Shown: positions 1-6,062, counted from the first letter of the stretch. The stretch is DNA of 32,303 bases from an uncultured Gammaproteobacteria bacterium (GCA_913058135.1 CAJXPR010000033.1:1-32303); one strand, 5' to 3'. Numbers and translations: made by a program. Notes: a model not told the origin generated them from the sequence alone.

Positions 1-49
1 ATCTACACAGAGTAGATCGTCGGCAGCGTCAGATGTGTATAAGAGACAG
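1..49 (+). other. Nextera i5 adapter with Tn5 mosaic end (artefact)
   Basis: Positions 1-8 are the end of the P5 arm, 9-16 (AGAGTAGA) match a standard Nextera i5 index, 17-30 are the read-1 transposase arm (TCGTCGGCAGCGTC), and 31-49 are the 19-bp mosaic end AGATGTGTATAAGAGACAG. This is untrimmed library sequence, not genome. Genomic sequence starts at 50. Reading through it gives the false N-terminal peptide MCIRDR. Confidence 0.98.
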
Positions 50-305
50 GGGCACAACCACCCTGGCCCAGATCCGGATTAAACAGGGTGAAGATAAACT
101 GCGCTGCTACCAGTTCAACACTCAGGTCGCGAAACACTACTTCTGCCAGGTCTGCGGCATCTACACACACCACCAGCGCCGCTCCAATCCCGCCGAATAC
201 GGCTTCAACATTGCCTGTCTGGAGGGCGTTAATCCGTTTGCGCTCGACGACGTCGTTGTCATGGACGGCGTCAACCACCCGTCCGACCGGCCTAAACCAG
301 TATGA
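50..305 (+). CDS. GFA/CENP-V family zinc protein, 3' fragment
   Basis: This is the C-terminal part of a glutathione-dependent formaldehyde-activating (GFA) family protein, a small zinc-binding fold often annotated as an aldehyde-activating enzyme. About 84 genuine residues remain. They include a CxxC zinc pair (FCQVCGIYTHH) followed by the family-typical stretch ending in YGFNIACLEG. The 5' end is cut off by the contig end, and the first six residues of the open frame (MCIRDR) come from the Nextera adapter and must be discarded. The gene ends in TGA at 303-305, 43 bp before the next gene. Family assignment rests on the CxxC-GIYTHH pattern and the downstream conserved block; the biochemical substrate cannot be inferred. 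Confidence 0.8.
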
Positions 306-348
306 TTGGACCAACATGATTCGATTAACCACACTACGAGGGACGTCT

Positions 349-912
349 ATGTCACGCCTGATCAAAGCCTTACCCCTGCTGCTTGTTGCCCTGTTCACTC
401 TGGGTGCAACTGCCCAGTCCTGGCAATGGGCGCCAGACTTCTCCGAAGGCAGCAAGCTGCCACCAATCTCGGCGCAAGACCAGAACGGTAGCGTGCACAC
501 ACTGGCCGACCTGACGGGTGAGAAAGGTCTGGTGCTGGTGCTCAGCCGTTCTTTTGACTGGTGCCCCTACTGCATCAGCCAGCTGCAACAGCTGGTGGAG
601 GTAGCGCCCGAGTTTGAAGCCATGGGCTTCAATGTCGCCACCATGACCTACGACTCACTGGAAACCCTTAAAAACGCCGAGATAGACTACGGCATCGACT
701 TCCCGCTGCTGCGCGATGAAGAAACCCGGCATTTCAGCGCGCTAGGAATCCTGAACGACCAGTACGAACCCGGCGAGCGAGCCTACGGTATTCCATACCC
801 CGGCATCTTTCTGCTCAACGCAGATGGCACCATTGAAGCCAAGTTTGCCGAGGTCGATTACCGCGACCGTCCTGACTTCAGTCTGGTGCTCGACGTGGCA
901 GAGGCGCTGTAG
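349..912 (+). CDS. Secreted AhpC/TSA-type peroxiredoxin-like protein
   Basis: A 187-residue thioredoxin-fold protein of the AhpC/TSA (redoxin) family. Residues 1-22 form a signal peptide (MSRLIKALPLLLVALFTLGATAQ), so it should act in the periplasm. The WCPYC motif (Cys72 and Cys75) sits at the usual redox-active place after a hydrophobic strand. The later PYPGIFLLNADG segment holds the cis-Pro region expected of thioredoxin folds. The start at 349 is chosen because GAGGGA lies about six bases upstream and a signal peptide follows; an in-frame ATG at 316 and a longer frame from 88 overlap the GFA gene and lack coding character. The gene stops just before the integrase remnant, so integron decay or deletion has brought intI next to it. 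Thiol peroxidase versus thiol-disulfide exchange activity is not resolved. Confidence 0.82.
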   Translation: MSRLIKALPLLLVALFTLGATAQSWQWAPDFSEGSKLPPISAQDQNGSVHTLADLTGEKGLVLVLSRSFDWCPYCISQLQQLVEVAPEFEAMGFNVATMTYDSLETLKNAEIDYGIDFPLLRDEETRHFSALGILNDQYEPGERAYGIPYPGIFLLNADGTIEAKFAEVDYRDRPDFSLVLDVAEAL

Positions 913-932
913 ACCGCACTCAATGCCTCGAG

Positions 933-1592
933 CTATATCCTGCCACGGCAGAATATGCTATCAACCTGTCTGGTGCGTGTTTTTGGTACAAGCGCACCAG
1001 AACCTGACGCAGAGCCCCAATAAGGTGTCATGCACCTGACGGGCGGTAGCGTGCCTGAAGGTCTGAGCCCCGAGCTCAAATCAGCCGGTCCAAAGGGCTG
1101 GCGATCTTTGCGCCCTTTGCCATCACGCGCTGTTACAGAGAGGTGGTCAAAGTCAACGTCCTGTACCCGTAGCCGCAGACACTCGTTGATACGCAGCCCG
1201 CTTCCGTAGAGGACCTCAATGATCAGGCGGTTGCGGCCGGTCAGCTGGTTCAGGATGCTTCGCACCTCATTCAATGACATGACAGTTGGCAGTTGACGTT
1301 GTTTGGTAGCCAGCGTGAAGCCCAGTTCGCCGAGTTCTTGGTCAAGAAACTTGTGGTAAAGATAAACCAACGCGTTGAGCGCCACCTTTTGAGTATTTAT
1401 CGCAACTTTGCGGTCGGCTGCGAGAAAAGTCAGAAAAGCGCGAACATCATCAGCGCCCGCGTCTGTCGGATGACGGCGATCAATAAAGTAGATGTAGCGC
1501 CGGATCCAGTGCAGATAGGTTTTCTGTGTACGCAGGGCGTAGCCACGAAGCCGCATGTCGCGGACGAGCTCCTGAAGAAACGGGCTTGGCAT
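933..1592 (-). pseudogene. intI: Integron integrase IntI, decayed and truncated
   Basis: This is a tyrosine recombinase of the integron integrase family. The N-terminus (MPSPFLQELVRDMRLRGY, then TYLHWIRRYIYF and DRRHP) and the middle (EVLYGSGLRINECLRLR with the first catalytic Arg, then GKGRKDR with the Lys) are well kept. After GKGRKDR the frame is lost. Pieces resembling the family's LHDxDL region and the IntI-specific patch before the catalytic core appear in different frames around 950-1090. The C-terminal catalytic HxxR box and nucleophile Tyr are absent before the neighbouring redoxin gene. The start at 1592 is preceded by GGAGG at four bases; a longer frame to 1613 is unlikely. It is divergent from the cassette array, as intI normally is. 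The enzyme must be inactive. Confidence 0.88.
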
Positions 1593-1616
1593 AGAACCTC
1601 CATGTTCAGACAAGTC

Positions 1617-1645
1617 TTGACATAGTGTTATAGCACAGTTATCCA
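1617..1645 (+). promoter_or_regulatory. Candidate cassette promoter Pc
   Basis: A perfect TTGACA (1617-1622) is followed after 17 bases by TATCCA (1640-1645), a weak -10. It points from the integrase side into the array, where Pc of an integron lies. The weak -10 makes this tentative. Confidence 0.35.
1627..1632 (-). promoter_or_regulatory. Candidate intI promoter, extended -10
   Basis: On the minus strand TGCTATAAC gives an extended -10 (TG-n-TATAAC) upstream of intI. It overlaps a poor LexA-like half (CTGT then eight bases then ACTA, against the consensus ACAG). No convincing -35 is seen. If LexA control existed it has decayed with the gene. Confidence 0.3.
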
Positions 1646-1773
1646 GATATACGAGGGCACGCTGAACAGGGGCAATCGGGGGAAATGAGGTCAGAGTTAT
1701 ATTTGTGTTCAGATAGTTGGAAGCGGGTTTTGAAATATGACTGTATTGAGATTACGTGCAGGAACGTCTATTA

Positions 1774-1804
1774 ATCGTGCGTGCGCACGATACAAATGTT
1801 AAAT
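1774..1804 (+). other. attI-like primary recombination site
   Basis: An 18-bp perfect palindrome (ATCGTGCG-TG-CGCACGAT, 1774-1791) precedes the core GTTAAAT (1798-1804), which fits the GTTRRRY consensus. The core is exactly complementary to the ATTTAAC box at the 3' end of the first cassette (2382-2388). That is the expected relation between the integration point and cassette 1, so the cassette begins at 1799. Confidence 0.68.
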
Positions 1805-1820
1805 AGCAGGTATAGCCAAA

Positions 1821-2387
1821 GTGCCAACTGAACATCCAAGATTGCGCAGAGCCATTGAGAAAAACCTGAATGGACTGAACAATTGCATCCTTAAGCGACG
1901 GGTGCACAATAAATTTTATGAATTAGGTACAGCCCATGGACTGGACTTTTTCAGGATCGCAATTCATGCACTTTACAATGACTTATTTGCCGAGTTACAT
2001 CGATCATTTGACACTCACCAAGATGCCGCATCCATTTGGTATGTGCGAAACCTTGACAGCCGACTATTCGATGAAGCACTAGCTGAGGTTGATATCACTT
2101 TAGAAAGGCTAGAGGAACTTGCGGAGAAAACTAAACATATTCGCGACAGGGTTCACTTCCATGTCGATCGCCGAGATTTACTTGAGCCAGTATCAGCGTG
2201 GCGAACCGCTGCTTTAACAGGAAATGAGGTTATCGAACTTACAGAGAAATCTCATGAAATCCTAAGAATTATGTATCTTCGACTTACAGGAGAAGACAAA
2301 CCTGTACCAGAATACTATGGAGAAGATGTGGAGCTGATAGTTAGGTCGTACAAAGAGGCTCATAGTGATGCGCCACTTGCTATTTAA
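1821..2387 (+). CDS. Cassette 1: AbiU2-like helical protein
   Basis: A 188-residue, all-helical protein starting with GTG. The segment with FFRIAIHALYNDLFAELHRSFD resembles the conserved core of AbiU2/HEPN-like proteins, a family linked to abortive phage infection. The HEPN-type RNase motif (RxxxxH) is approached by RDRVHFH around residue 112, but I cannot prove catalysis. It is the first cassette after attI, the position best served by Pc. Its TAA stop (2385-2387) is supplied by the attC R'' box ATTTAAC. The sequence is visibly more AT-rich than the exopolysaccharide genes, as is common for cassettes. It could equally be a HEPN protein with another role. Confidence 0.55.
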   Translation: MPTEHPRLRRAIEKNLNGLNNCILKRRVHNKFYELGTAHGLDFFRIAIHALYNDLFAELHRSFDTHQDAASIWYVRNLDSRLFDEALAEVDITLERLEELAEKTKHIRDRVHFHVDRRDLLEPVSAWRTAALTGNEVIELTEKSHEILRIMYLRLTGEDKPVPEYYGEDVELIVRSYKEAHSDAPLAI

Positions 2388-2462
2388 CAATCAGTTCAAT
2401 CGCCCCTTCGGGGCTCTAGGACAAGCGGCAAAGCCACTTGCCTATTAACAAGGGCGTTATGC
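2382..2462 (+). other. attC site of cassette 1
   Basis: R'' is ATTTAAC (2382-2388) and the core R' is GTTATGC (2456-2462). A GCCCC-TTC-GGGGC hairpin lies between them at 2402-2414. R'' is the exact complement of the attI core at 1798-1804, which closes cassette 1. Confidence 0.78.
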
Positions 2463-2492
2463 AGCGCCCAAGAACACGCCACAGCGAGGATA

Positions 2493-2521
2493 TTGAAACG
2501 CGTCACGTGACAGCGTACAAT
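2493..2521 (+). promoter_or_regulatory. higBA promoter with palindromic operator
   Basis: TTGAAA (2493-2498), a 17-base spacer and TACAAT (2516-2521) form a good sigma-70 promoter. The spacer holds a perfect 10-bp palindrome GTCACGTGAC (2502-2511), placed where a bound HigA dimer would block RNA polymerase. Transcription would begin at about 2528, next to the higB ATG at 2529, implying a nearly leaderless toxin message. Confidence 0.6.
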
Positions 2522-2528
2522 TTGTCCG

Positions 2529-2810
2529 ATGATCAAAACTTTCGCAGACAAGCATACCCAAGAGCTGTATTGCACTGGGAAATCGAAGAAATTCCCCCCT
2601 GACATACACTGCAGGGGCGCACGCAAGCTCGAATACGTTAATTTGGCTGAGCGGCTGGAAGACTTGAAGGTTCCTCCCGGCAACCGCTTACATCCCTTGT
2701 ATGATGAGCGTCAGGGCCAGCACGCGATCCGGATTAATGATCAGTGGCGCATCTGCTTTCGATTCGAAGACGGCGATGCCTATGACGTGGAAGTCTGCGA
2801 CTACCATTAG
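2529..2810 (+). CDS. higB: Cassette 2: HigB-type toxin
   Basis: A 93-residue RelE/ParE-superfamily toxin of the HigB (plasmid maintenance killer) type, expected to cleave mRNA at the ribosome. It matches the family in length and in landmarks: MIKTFADKHTQELY at the N-terminus, the KLEYVNLAERLEDLKVPPGNRLH block, and the C-terminal INDQWRICFRFEDGDAYDVEVCDYH with the usual basic and aromatic residues. The toxin precedes its antitoxin, which is the higBA order. Antitoxin higA starts 9-15 bases after the toxin stop, so the two are co-transcribed from the promoter inside the cassette and do not depend on Pc. Confidence 0.9.
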   Translation: MIKTFADKHTQELYCTGKSKKFPPDIHCRGARKLEYVNLAERLEDLKVPPGNRLHPLYDERQGQHAIRINDQWRICFRFEDGDAYDVEVCDYH

Positions 2811-2825
2811 AATGAGGTGATGAGA

Positions 2826-3140
2826 ATGGCTATTTCCAATACCGGCGGCATGAAGCGCAGGCCCACCCATCCAGGTGAAATGCTGCGAGAAGATTTCCTG
2901 CCGGACTATGACCTTACAGTTACTCGCCTAGCGGAAGCGCTGGGCGTATCGCGCCAGTCCGTGAATGAGCTGCTGCGTGAGCGCAGGGCAGTTAGTCCCG
3001 AAATGGCAATTCGCTTGGGGCGGCTGTTTGGTAATTCACCCGAATTCTGGCTGAACGCGCAGCGCGCCGTTGACCTGTGGGAAGCTGGTCAAGCGCTAAA
3101 GAAAGAAGTCTCGCGCATTCGTCCACTTGATGCAGCATAA
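2826..3140 (+). CDS. higA: Cassette 2: HigA-type antitoxin
   Basis: An antitoxin of the HigA/VapI family with an Xre-type helix-turn-helix (TRLAEALGVSRQSVNELLRERRAVSPEMAIRL, given here in two parts: TRLAEALGVSRQSVNELL then RERRAVSPEMAIRL). The N-terminal RPTHPGEMLREDFL is a hallmark of HigA. It neutralises HigB and should repress the operon through the palindrome at 2502-2511. The ATG at 2826 has GAGG eight bases upstream; ATG 2820 and GTG 2817 are in-frame alternatives. The TAA stop (3138-3140) lies inside the attC R'' box GCATAAC. Confidence 0.9.
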   Translation: MAISNTGGMKRRPTHPGEMLREDFLPDYDLTVTRLAEALGVSRQSVNELLRERRAVSPEMAIRLGRLFGNSPEFWLNAQRAVDLWEAGQALKKEVSRIRPLDAA

Positions 3141-3201
3141 CCATCAGGTGAATGTGACCACCACACGTTGTGCGCTGGCACATTACCATGGGCGGTAGTG
3201 C
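3135..3201 (+). other. attC site of cassette 2, degenerate core
   Basis: R'' GCATAAC (3135-3141) is the exact complement of the GTTATGC core that opens cassette 2 (2456-2462). The 3' core reads GGTAGTGC (3194-3201), where the complement of the next cassette's end predicts GTTAGTGC. One base of the essential GTT has mutated, so recombination here should be poor. Confidence 0.6.
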
Positions 3202-3204
3202 TCG

Positions 3205-3477
3205 TCAGGGGCGGCGGCTTTCTTCCACGTCGTCAGAGAGCCAGACCTTGATCAGAGACTGGTAAGGCATATCTCGCTTGTTCGCCTCGATCTTGATTCG
3301 ATCCAAAAGTGACTCAGGCAGTCTAAGGGAAATAGTTTTGGTGGAAGGTTTCAGGTTCGGAAACTGCGCACGTTTGGCCTGCTTCCAGTCAACGTACTCT
3401 GTTGAGTCATGGCTTTCCCAGAAAGCACGCTCTTCGGTTTCGTTTTTGAACTCTGGCGTTTTTCTAGCTTTGCTCAT
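3205..3477 (-). CDS. Cassette 3: CopG/BrnA-like antitoxin
   Basis: A 90-residue ribbon-helix-helix protein paired with a BrnT toxin. The region TKTISLRLPESLLDRIKIEA is the RHH strand and first helix, followed by MPYQSLIKVWLSD, typical of BrnA/CopG-type antitoxins. The N-terminal half (EERAFWESHDSTEYVDW) is the toxin-binding arm seen in this group. Its start overlaps the end of brnT by 14 bases, so translation is probably coupled. The gene runs opposite to the cassette direction and must rely on its own promoter. Confidence 0.83.
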   Translation of the reverse strand: MSKARKTPEFKNETEERAFWESHDSTEYVDWKQAKRAQFPNLKPSTKTISLRLPESLLDRIKIEANKRDMPYQSLIKVWLSDDVEESRRP

Positions 3478-3763
3478 AAATCTTCCGCTCCTTACGGTGC
3501 ATATTACGGGCGGAAATCACTCGGATCAGACTCCCAGCACCTCGCAAGGTAAATGTAATGTGCAACTGCCGTCGGTCATCCGTTACGCCCAGCGCATGGT
3601 ATCGAGTCTCATCCTGGCTATGCCTGTGGTCCGGCATAATCAGAAGAGGCTGGTTGAAAAACACCTGTTCTGCCTCCGATTGGCGCACGGCGTGCTTATC
3701 CCTACTTTTCCGGGCATTGCCGTCATCCCAATCGAATCCGGTAATTTGCGTCGAGTCAACCAT
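3464..3763 (-). CDS. brnT: Cassette 3: BrnT family toxin
   Basis: A 99-residue BrnT-family ribonuclease toxin. Visible family features are GFDWDDGNARKSRDKHAV at the N-terminus, the following EAEQVFFNQPLL, the central RYHALGVTDDRRQLHITFTLR and the C-terminal IRVISARNMHRKERKIYE, which carries the conserved R-x-I-S-A-R motif. The toxin is first in the operon and its antitoxin follows with overlap. The pair is on the minus strand while nearly all other cassettes read plus. A perfect inverted repeat lies only three bases upstream of the ATG and probably binds the antitoxin. Confidence 0.9.
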   Translation of the reverse strand: MVDSTQITGFDWDDGNARKSRDKHAVRQSEAEQVFFNQPLLIMPDHRHSQDETRYHALGVTDDRRQLHITFTLRGAGSLIRVISARNMHRKERKIYEQS

Positions 3764-3766
3764 GGA

Positions 3767-3787
3767 TGTATATTACCAGCATATACA
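3767..3787 (-). promoter_or_regulatory. brnT operator/promoter
   Basis: TGTATAT and ATATACA form a perfect 7-bp inverted repeat with a 7-base spacer just upstream of the minus-strand brnT start. On the minus strand TTGCAG, 16 bases and TAATAT (overlapping the repeat) make a plausible promoter. Autorepression by the RHH antitoxin is inferred. Confidence 0.5.
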
Positions 3788-3800
3788 CAATCTGCAAGCC

Positions 3801-3892
3801 GCACTAACAATTAATTGCAGTTCGTTCCGGCCCTGCTGGGCCTACACCGGACGTGACCTGGCGGTCACGCCGCTGAATAAAGGGCGTTAGGC
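3801..3892 (+). other. attC site of cassette 3
   Basis: The left end GCACTAAC (3801-3808) is complementary, with one mismatch, to GGTAGTGC at the start of cassette 3. The core R' is GTTAGGC (3886-3892), a perfect GTTRRRY. Inverted repeats such as CCGGCCC-GGGCC and GTGACC-GGTCAC lie between. Confidence 0.75.
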
Positions 3893-3899
3893 AACTTCC

Positions 3900-4646
3900 A
3901 TGAGCGTCAACTACGACACACTAGCACCGGAGTATATCAACTACAGAGTAGCGGATACTCGCATTGATGCTGCGATACGCAGGCATATTGTGCCAGGTGA
4001 AAAGGTCCTAAACGTTGGCGCGGGTCAAGGCTCTTATGAGCCAGTTGACTGCGACGTAACTGCCGTTGAACCGTCACGCGAAATGATAGCGAGACGGGCT
4101 GCGACAAAGGCAAAAGCGCTGCAGGGTTCAGCTGAGCATCTGCCTTTTGACGATAATAGCTTTGACACGTCCCTAGCGATTTTAACCATCCATCACTGGC
4201 ATGACATTCAGAAAGGCCTGCGGGAATTGAAACGCGTCACGCGCGGCAAAGTCATCGTCCTAACTTGGAATGGAGATTTCGGTGATTTTTGGCTGCCCGA
4301 CTACCTCCCGGAGATTGCTAGCATCGACGTCGAGCTATTCCCATCAGTAGATCAACTAACTGAATGGCTGGGGCCGGATACTACCGATGAGGGTCTGGAA
4401 ATTCCGTATGATTGCACTGATGGATTTATGTGCGCCTATTGGCGGCGTCCTGAAATGTACTTGATACCAGCCGCTAGGCAGGCAATTTCGACATTTTCAA
4501 GAGTTGGTGACATCAGAAGCGGGCTGAGCCGTCTCACTACAGATATTCAGTCCGGTAAGTGGCACAAGAAGTATCAATCGCTGCTGGGGAAAACCAGTTT
4601 AGACTGCGGCTACAGGTTGGTGGTACATGGAAATAGCGTTGCCTAA
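3900..4646 (+). CDS. Cassette 4: class I SAM-dependent methyltransferase
   Basis: A 248-residue methyltransferase of the Methyltransf_11 type. Motif I is VLNVGAGQGSYEP near residue 40, the acidic end of strand 2 is TAVEPS, and EHLPFDDNSFDTSLAILTIHHW is the characteristic post-motif region. A C-terminal half without recognisable domain (residues about 120-248) would set substrate specificity. The substrate is unknown; cassette methyltransferases commonly modify small molecules. Translation starts at ATG 3900, eight bases after the attC core, so the leader is minimal. Its TAA stop (4644-4646) is part of the R'' box GCCTAAC. Confidence 0.85.
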   Translation: MSVNYDTLAPEYINYRVADTRIDAAIRRHIVPGEKVLNVGAGQGSYEPVDCDVTAVEPSREMIARRAATKAKALQGSAEHLPFDDNSFDTSLAILTIHHWHDIQKGLRELKRVTRGKVIVLTWNGDFGDFWLPDYLPEIASIDVELFPSVDQLTEWLGPDTTDEGLEIPYDCTDGFMCAYWRRPEMYLIPAARQAISTFSRVGDIRSGLSRLTTDIQSGKWHKKYQSLLGKTSLDCGYRLVVHGNSVA

Positions 4647-4718
4647 CAAAGTCATCAACTGCGCGCCTTTGCCGCCGGACACGGCCTGCGGCCGCGCCGG
4701 TTATGAACGGCGTTTGAG
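4641..4718 (+). other. attC site of cassette 4
   Basis: R'' GCCTAAC (4641-4647) complements the cassette's opening core; the match extends to 10 bp (GTTGCCTAAC against GTTAGGCAAC at 3886-3895). The 3' core is GTTTGAG (4712-4718), off consensus by one base. The interior GCGCGCC...GCCGCGCCGG arms closely resemble the sites at 5238 and 7195. Confidence 0.8.
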
Positions 4719-4759
4719 CCTTCAGCACCCAGAGCCAAAGGTTGCCCAATTATGAATGA

Positions 4760-5215
4760 ATGGAATCGTTTATGATTTTAGAGTTCGAAGCCGCTTTCCA
4801 GGAGCACTTGGATGAACTTGTGAGAATACGGATAGCTGCTATGCGCGACAGTCTCACGAAAGTTGGGAGATTTGATCCGGATCGAGCCAGAGAAAGATTT
4901 GCGTCAGAGTTTAATCCCGAGTACACAAGATTTATAAACTTTGGCGGGCTTAGGGTCGGATTCGTAGTAGTGAAGCCGGAGGCAGGTGGTCTGAAACTGG
5001 ACCACCTATATATTGAACCAGACTATCAAGGGCGTGGAATTGGTGGGAAAGTACTTCAAACCATTTTCAACACAGCAGATCAATTGCGTCTACCGGTTTT
5101 AGTTACAGCGCTTCGAGACAGTGAGTCAAACAGTTTCTATAAACGCCATGGATTCAAGTATCAGGACGAAACGGAATGGGACATAAATTATATCCGGATG
5201 GCCAGCACCCATTGA
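4760..5215 (+). CDS. Cassette 5: GNAT family N-acetyltransferase
   Basis: A 151-residue GNAT acetyltransferase. Motif A is clear: LDHLYIEPDYQGRGIGGKVLQ contains the acetyl-CoA-binding Q-x-x-G-x-G loop. It is followed by VTALRDSESNSFYKRHGFK, the motif B region with the N-x-x-x-x-F-Y-x-x-x-G-F signature. Length is normal for a one-domain GNAT. The substrate (amine, antibiotic, peptide) cannot be read from the sequence. The start at 4760 gives MESFMILEF; ATG 4772 is an in-frame alternative, and no strong ribosome site is visible. The cassette lies between two attC sites and has the plus orientation. Confidence 0.87.
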   Translation: MESFMILEFEAAFQEHLDELVRIRIAAMRDSLTKVGRFDPDRARERFASEFNPEYTRFINFGGLRVGFVVVKPEAGGLKLDHLYIEPDYQGRGIGGKVLQTIFNTADQLRLPVLVTALRDSESNSFYKRHGFKYQDETEWDINYIRMASTH

Positions 5216-5237
5216 GGACATCAATATTTTCCAGAGG

Positions 5238-5315
5238 CTCTAACAATCTCTTTCAGTTCGCGCCTTCGGCGCCGGATGCAACCTGCGGTTGCACCGCTGA
5301 TGAAGGGCGTTATGT
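5238..5315 (+). other. attC site of cassette 5
   Basis: The end GGCTCTAAC (5236-5244) matches the complement of the cassette start GTTTGAGCC (4712-4720) at eight of nine bases. The core R' is GTTATGT (5309-5315). Strong internal arms GCGCC-TTC-GGCGC and GCAACC-TGC-GGTTGC are present. Confidence 0.75.
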
Positions 5316-5339
5316 GTTCATGCGTGACTGGAGAGGCCA

Positions 5340-5639
5340 ATGAATACAATTTTCCCGCAGCTGGGAAATGCAGAGGGATCGTTTACAGCCGTTTCGATTG
5401 GACAGGTCAATGGCAGCCCTGCATTTGCAAGAGTGATGGAGAATTTCGAAGGCCCGCTACATGTGCACGAAACTAGCGATGAAATGTTCGTTGTGCTTAG
5501 CGGTGTCGTATATCTCGACTTCGAGTCAAACACCGTGAAGTTGGAGGTAGGGGAGTCATATACGGTTCCAGCTGGCATCGCCCACAAATCAAGAGTTCCC
5601 GGTCGCGCTGAGCTGATCGTTATTGGCGGTAAGGATTAA
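5340..5639 (+). CDS. Cassette 6: small cupin protein
   Basis: A 99-residue single-domain cupin. Motif 1 is GPLHVHETSDEMFVVLSG with the metal-binding H-x-H-x4-E pattern. Motif 2 is GESYTVPAGIAHK with the last His ligand. It is therefore probably a metal-binding beta-barrel, but enzyme, isomerase and sensor roles are all possible. ATG 5340 has GAGAGG four bases upstream. The stop TAA at 5637-5639 precedes the attC by 25 bases. No promoter is evident inside the cassette. Confidence 0.85.
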   Translation: MNTIFPQLGNAEGSFTAVSIGQVNGSPAFARVMENFEGPLHVHETSDEMFVVLSGVVYLDFESNTVKLEVGESYTVPAGIAHKSRVPGRAELIVIGGKD

Positions 5640-5664
5640 AGGCAGTGACTATTTTTAGGGCCAC

Positions 5665-5742
5665 ACGTAACCAGGCCATTAAGTTCGCGCACTTTGTGCG
5701 CCGGACCTCGTTTCACTCGGCCGCTTATGGCGGGCGTTAGCA
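5665..5742 (+). other. attC site of cassette 6
   Basis: R'' region ACACGTAAC (5663-5671) matches the complement of the cassette start GTTATGTGT (5309-5317) at eight of nine bases. The core R' is GTTAGCA (5736-5742). Arms TTCGCGCAC-TTT-GTGCGCC form the central hairpin. Confidence 0.75.
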
Positions 5743-5771
5743 GCCACCTGAAATCCACCTCCCTTGCCAAT

Positions 5772-5799
5772 TGAGTAAAAAAGGAATAATTTATACTCA
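5772..5799 (+). promoter_or_regulatory. Candidate operator of brnTA (cassette 7)
   Basis: TGAGTA (5772-5777) and TACTCA (5794-5799) form an inverted repeat with a 16-base AT-rich spacer directly over the brnT start. By analogy with the operator of the reverse brnTA pair it may bind the antitoxin. The sequence itself differs from that site. Confidence 0.3.
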
Positions 5800-6062
5800 T
5801 GAGCGATTTCGAGTACGACGACGACAAAAGTCAGGCAAATCTTGAGAAACATGGTATCGACTTTCTGGATGCCCAGTATTTATGGGAAGACCCTTATCTG
5901 CTGGAGATCCGGGCCAGATCCGATGATGAACCTCGGTTTTTGGTCATAGGCCGTATAGGCCACAAGCACTGGTCTGCCGTCGTCACCTACAGAAACGGAA
6001 CGATTCGGCTCATTTCTGTAAGGCGTTCCCGGACAAGAGAGGTAGAGCTGTATGAAAGCTAA
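5799..6062 (+). CDS. brnT: Cassette 7: BrnT family toxin
   Basis: An 87-residue BrnT toxin, close to the compact family length. It shows FEYDDDKSQANLEKHGIDFLDAQ at the N-terminus (given in part: SQANLEKHGIDF is the family signature), ARSDDEPRFLVIGRIGHKHW in the middle, and the C-terminal IRLISVRRSRTREVELYE with the conserved R-x-I-S-x-R segment. The next gene, the antitoxin, starts inside its last codons with an 11-base overlap, giving coupled translation. It is a separate lineage from the toxin at 3464, since residues shared between the two are limited mainly to family motifs. Confidence 0.92.
   Translation: MSDFEYDDDKSQANLEKHGIDFLDAQYLWEDPYLLEIRARSDDEPRFLVIGRIGHKHWSAVVTYRNGTIRLISVRRSRTREVELYES

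Noticed and set aside
88-348. Upstream extension of the redoxin frame to position 88
   Set aside because: It overlaps the GFA gene in another frame, has Thr/Ser-rich low-quality translation and lacks the signal peptide start that appears at 349.
1293-1625. A 110-codon plus-strand frame over the integrase remnant
   Set aside because: It is antisense to the well-matched IntI coding region and has no family features.
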